From Rhodocyclaceae bacterium UBA5602 (GTDB lineage: Bacteria > Pseudomonadota > Gammaproteobacteria > Burkholderiales > Rhodocyclaceae): a stretch of DNA of 22,950 nt. Below are positions 22,588 through 22,950 of this stretch, one piece after another; position 1 is the first letter of the stretch; each line of letters starts with the position of its first letter. The position numbers were made by a program, and so were the translations under genes. The notes below the pieces were generated by a model. The model was not told the origin of the DNA. It searched no databases and saw only the letters and a list, made by a program, of their open reading frames with translations. The stretch is taken from contig DILC01000068.1 of assembly GCA_002424865.1 (NCBI GenBank), positions 5,065 to 28,014 of the forward strand, in the 5' to 3' direction.

Positions 22588-22603
22588 TGGCAAGAAGCTT
22601 GCT
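22588..22603 (+). promoter_or_regulatory. Sigma-54 promoter for the 85-aa gene
   Basis: TGGCAAG-AAGC-TTGCT matches the -24/-12 consensus at all but one position of the defined bases. It lies 59 nt upstream of the ATG at 22662. This is the best sigma-54 match in the window. Its activator site, if any, is not clear; TGT-N10-TAC at 22450 is a one-base near miss for NifA. Confidence 0.65.
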
Positions 22604-22618
22604 TTGCGAGAATTGATT

Positions 22619-22637
22619 TGTCGGCCGGTTGCCGACA
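22619..22637 (+). promoter_or_regulatory. Leader palindrome TGTCGGC-N5-GCCGACA
   Basis: Perfect 7-bp arms around 5 nt, located between the predicted sigma-54 start (~22614) and the ribosome-binding site (22651-22656). It could be an mRNA hairpin or a repressor site. Related TGTCGG/GACA pieces occur at 22528-22536 and 22563. Confidence 0.55.
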
Positions 22638-22661
22638 TTCGATTCAATTGAGGAGGACGTG

Positions 22662-22919
22662 ATGGCGGGTGACATGACAGGCAGTGCGGGATTTTTTGTG
22701 GATTGGGATGGCCATGCGCGCAGCACCGATGATCCGGGCGGCGGCTACCTGTGCGATGTGGATACGGTGGCGAAATACGTTGCGGTGACAACGGCGAACG
22801 GTATGCTGGTGCATGAAGCCACTTATTACAAAACGCTGGAAGCGGTAGCCAAGGCTGGCATCAAGGCGCCTTTCGTGCCGGGTTCACACCCCTGGGGAAA
22901 ACCGGAGGAGGGATTTTAG
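22662..22919 (+). CDS. Uncharacterised 85-aa protein behind a sigma-54 promoter
   Basis: The ATG at 22662 follows a perfect AGGAGG at 5 nt; a longer frame from TTG at 22629 is rejected. The protein runs MAGDMTGSAGFFVDWDGHAR ... and ends PFVPGSHPWGKPEEGF. It has one cysteine, no membrane segment and no motif I can name. Divergence from the amine oxidase-nifZ operon and the strong -24/-12 element suggest expression during nitrogen fixation. The 30 bp after it end the window without a further start. Confidence 0.8.
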   Translation: MAGDMTGSAGFFVDWDGHARSTDDPGGGYLCDVDTVAKYVAVTTANGMLVHEATYYKTLEAVAKAGIKAPFVPGSHPWGKPEEGF

Positions 22920-22950
22920 GGGCGTGCGGGAGCAAATCTTGCAATAGCTG

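Overview
The window looks like chromosomal DNA from a nitrogen-fixing betaproteobacterium, perhaps of the Rhodocyclales/Nitrosomonadales kind. This is an inference from the high GC content, the NAD-type isocitrate dehydrogenase, a clear NifZ protein, several sigma-54 (-24/-12) promoter candidates and dispersed palindromic intergenic repeats. I could not run any search.

Layout. (1) 1-480: 3' end of an NAD-dependent isocitrate dehydrogenase gene. (2) 676-8519, minus strand: a four-gene defence-type operon, transcribed MmeI-like DNA methyltransferase > AlbA_2/GHKL ATP-binding protein > DEAD/DEAH-type helicase > GIY-YIG nuclease. The operon is bracketed by an ~83-bp inverted repeat (504-585 and 8703-8786) and carries a repeat-filled 302-bp gap before the helicase gene. 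(3) 8826-10142: a truncated PIN-domain toxin remnant, then an mtfA-like zinc peptidase gene bracketed by a second, 91-bp inverted repeat (9110-9200 and 10270-10360). (4) 10503-13408: an hsp20-lon proteostasis pair. (5) 13821-18320: an uncharacterised four-gene cassette (446-aa Ser-rich protein, 712-aa multidomain protein, 101-aa DUF1360-like membrane protein, 99-aa Cys-rich-start protein). A strikingly complete sigma-54 promoter region precedes it: two TGTC-N10-GACA dyads, a 16-bp palindrome and a -24/-12 element. (6) 18562-22919: a nitrogen-fixation-linked region. A HepT-like gene with its own sigma-54 candidate faces a minus-strand operon (flavin amine oxidase > nifZ > 161-aa protein > 8-Cys zinc-ribbon-like protein > 107-aa protein > broken Rieske-like gene). 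The operon is divergent from an 85-aa protein gene behind another sigma-54 element.

How the genes may work together. In the defence operon the methyltransferase would mark host DNA, while the helicase and the separate GIY-YIG nuclease would process unmarked DNA; the AlbA_2/GHKL protein would be the regulatory or ATP-sensing part. Hsp20 and Lon would hold and degrade misfolded proteins. NifZ assists nitrogenase P-cluster maturation, and its operon partners, including a putative zinc-ribbon protein and a decayed Rieske-type protein, are probably accessory to nitrogenase. The 446/712/101/99-aa cassette has no function I can name. Together with its enhancer-type promoter it is the best candidate here for an undescribed system, with the defence operon second.
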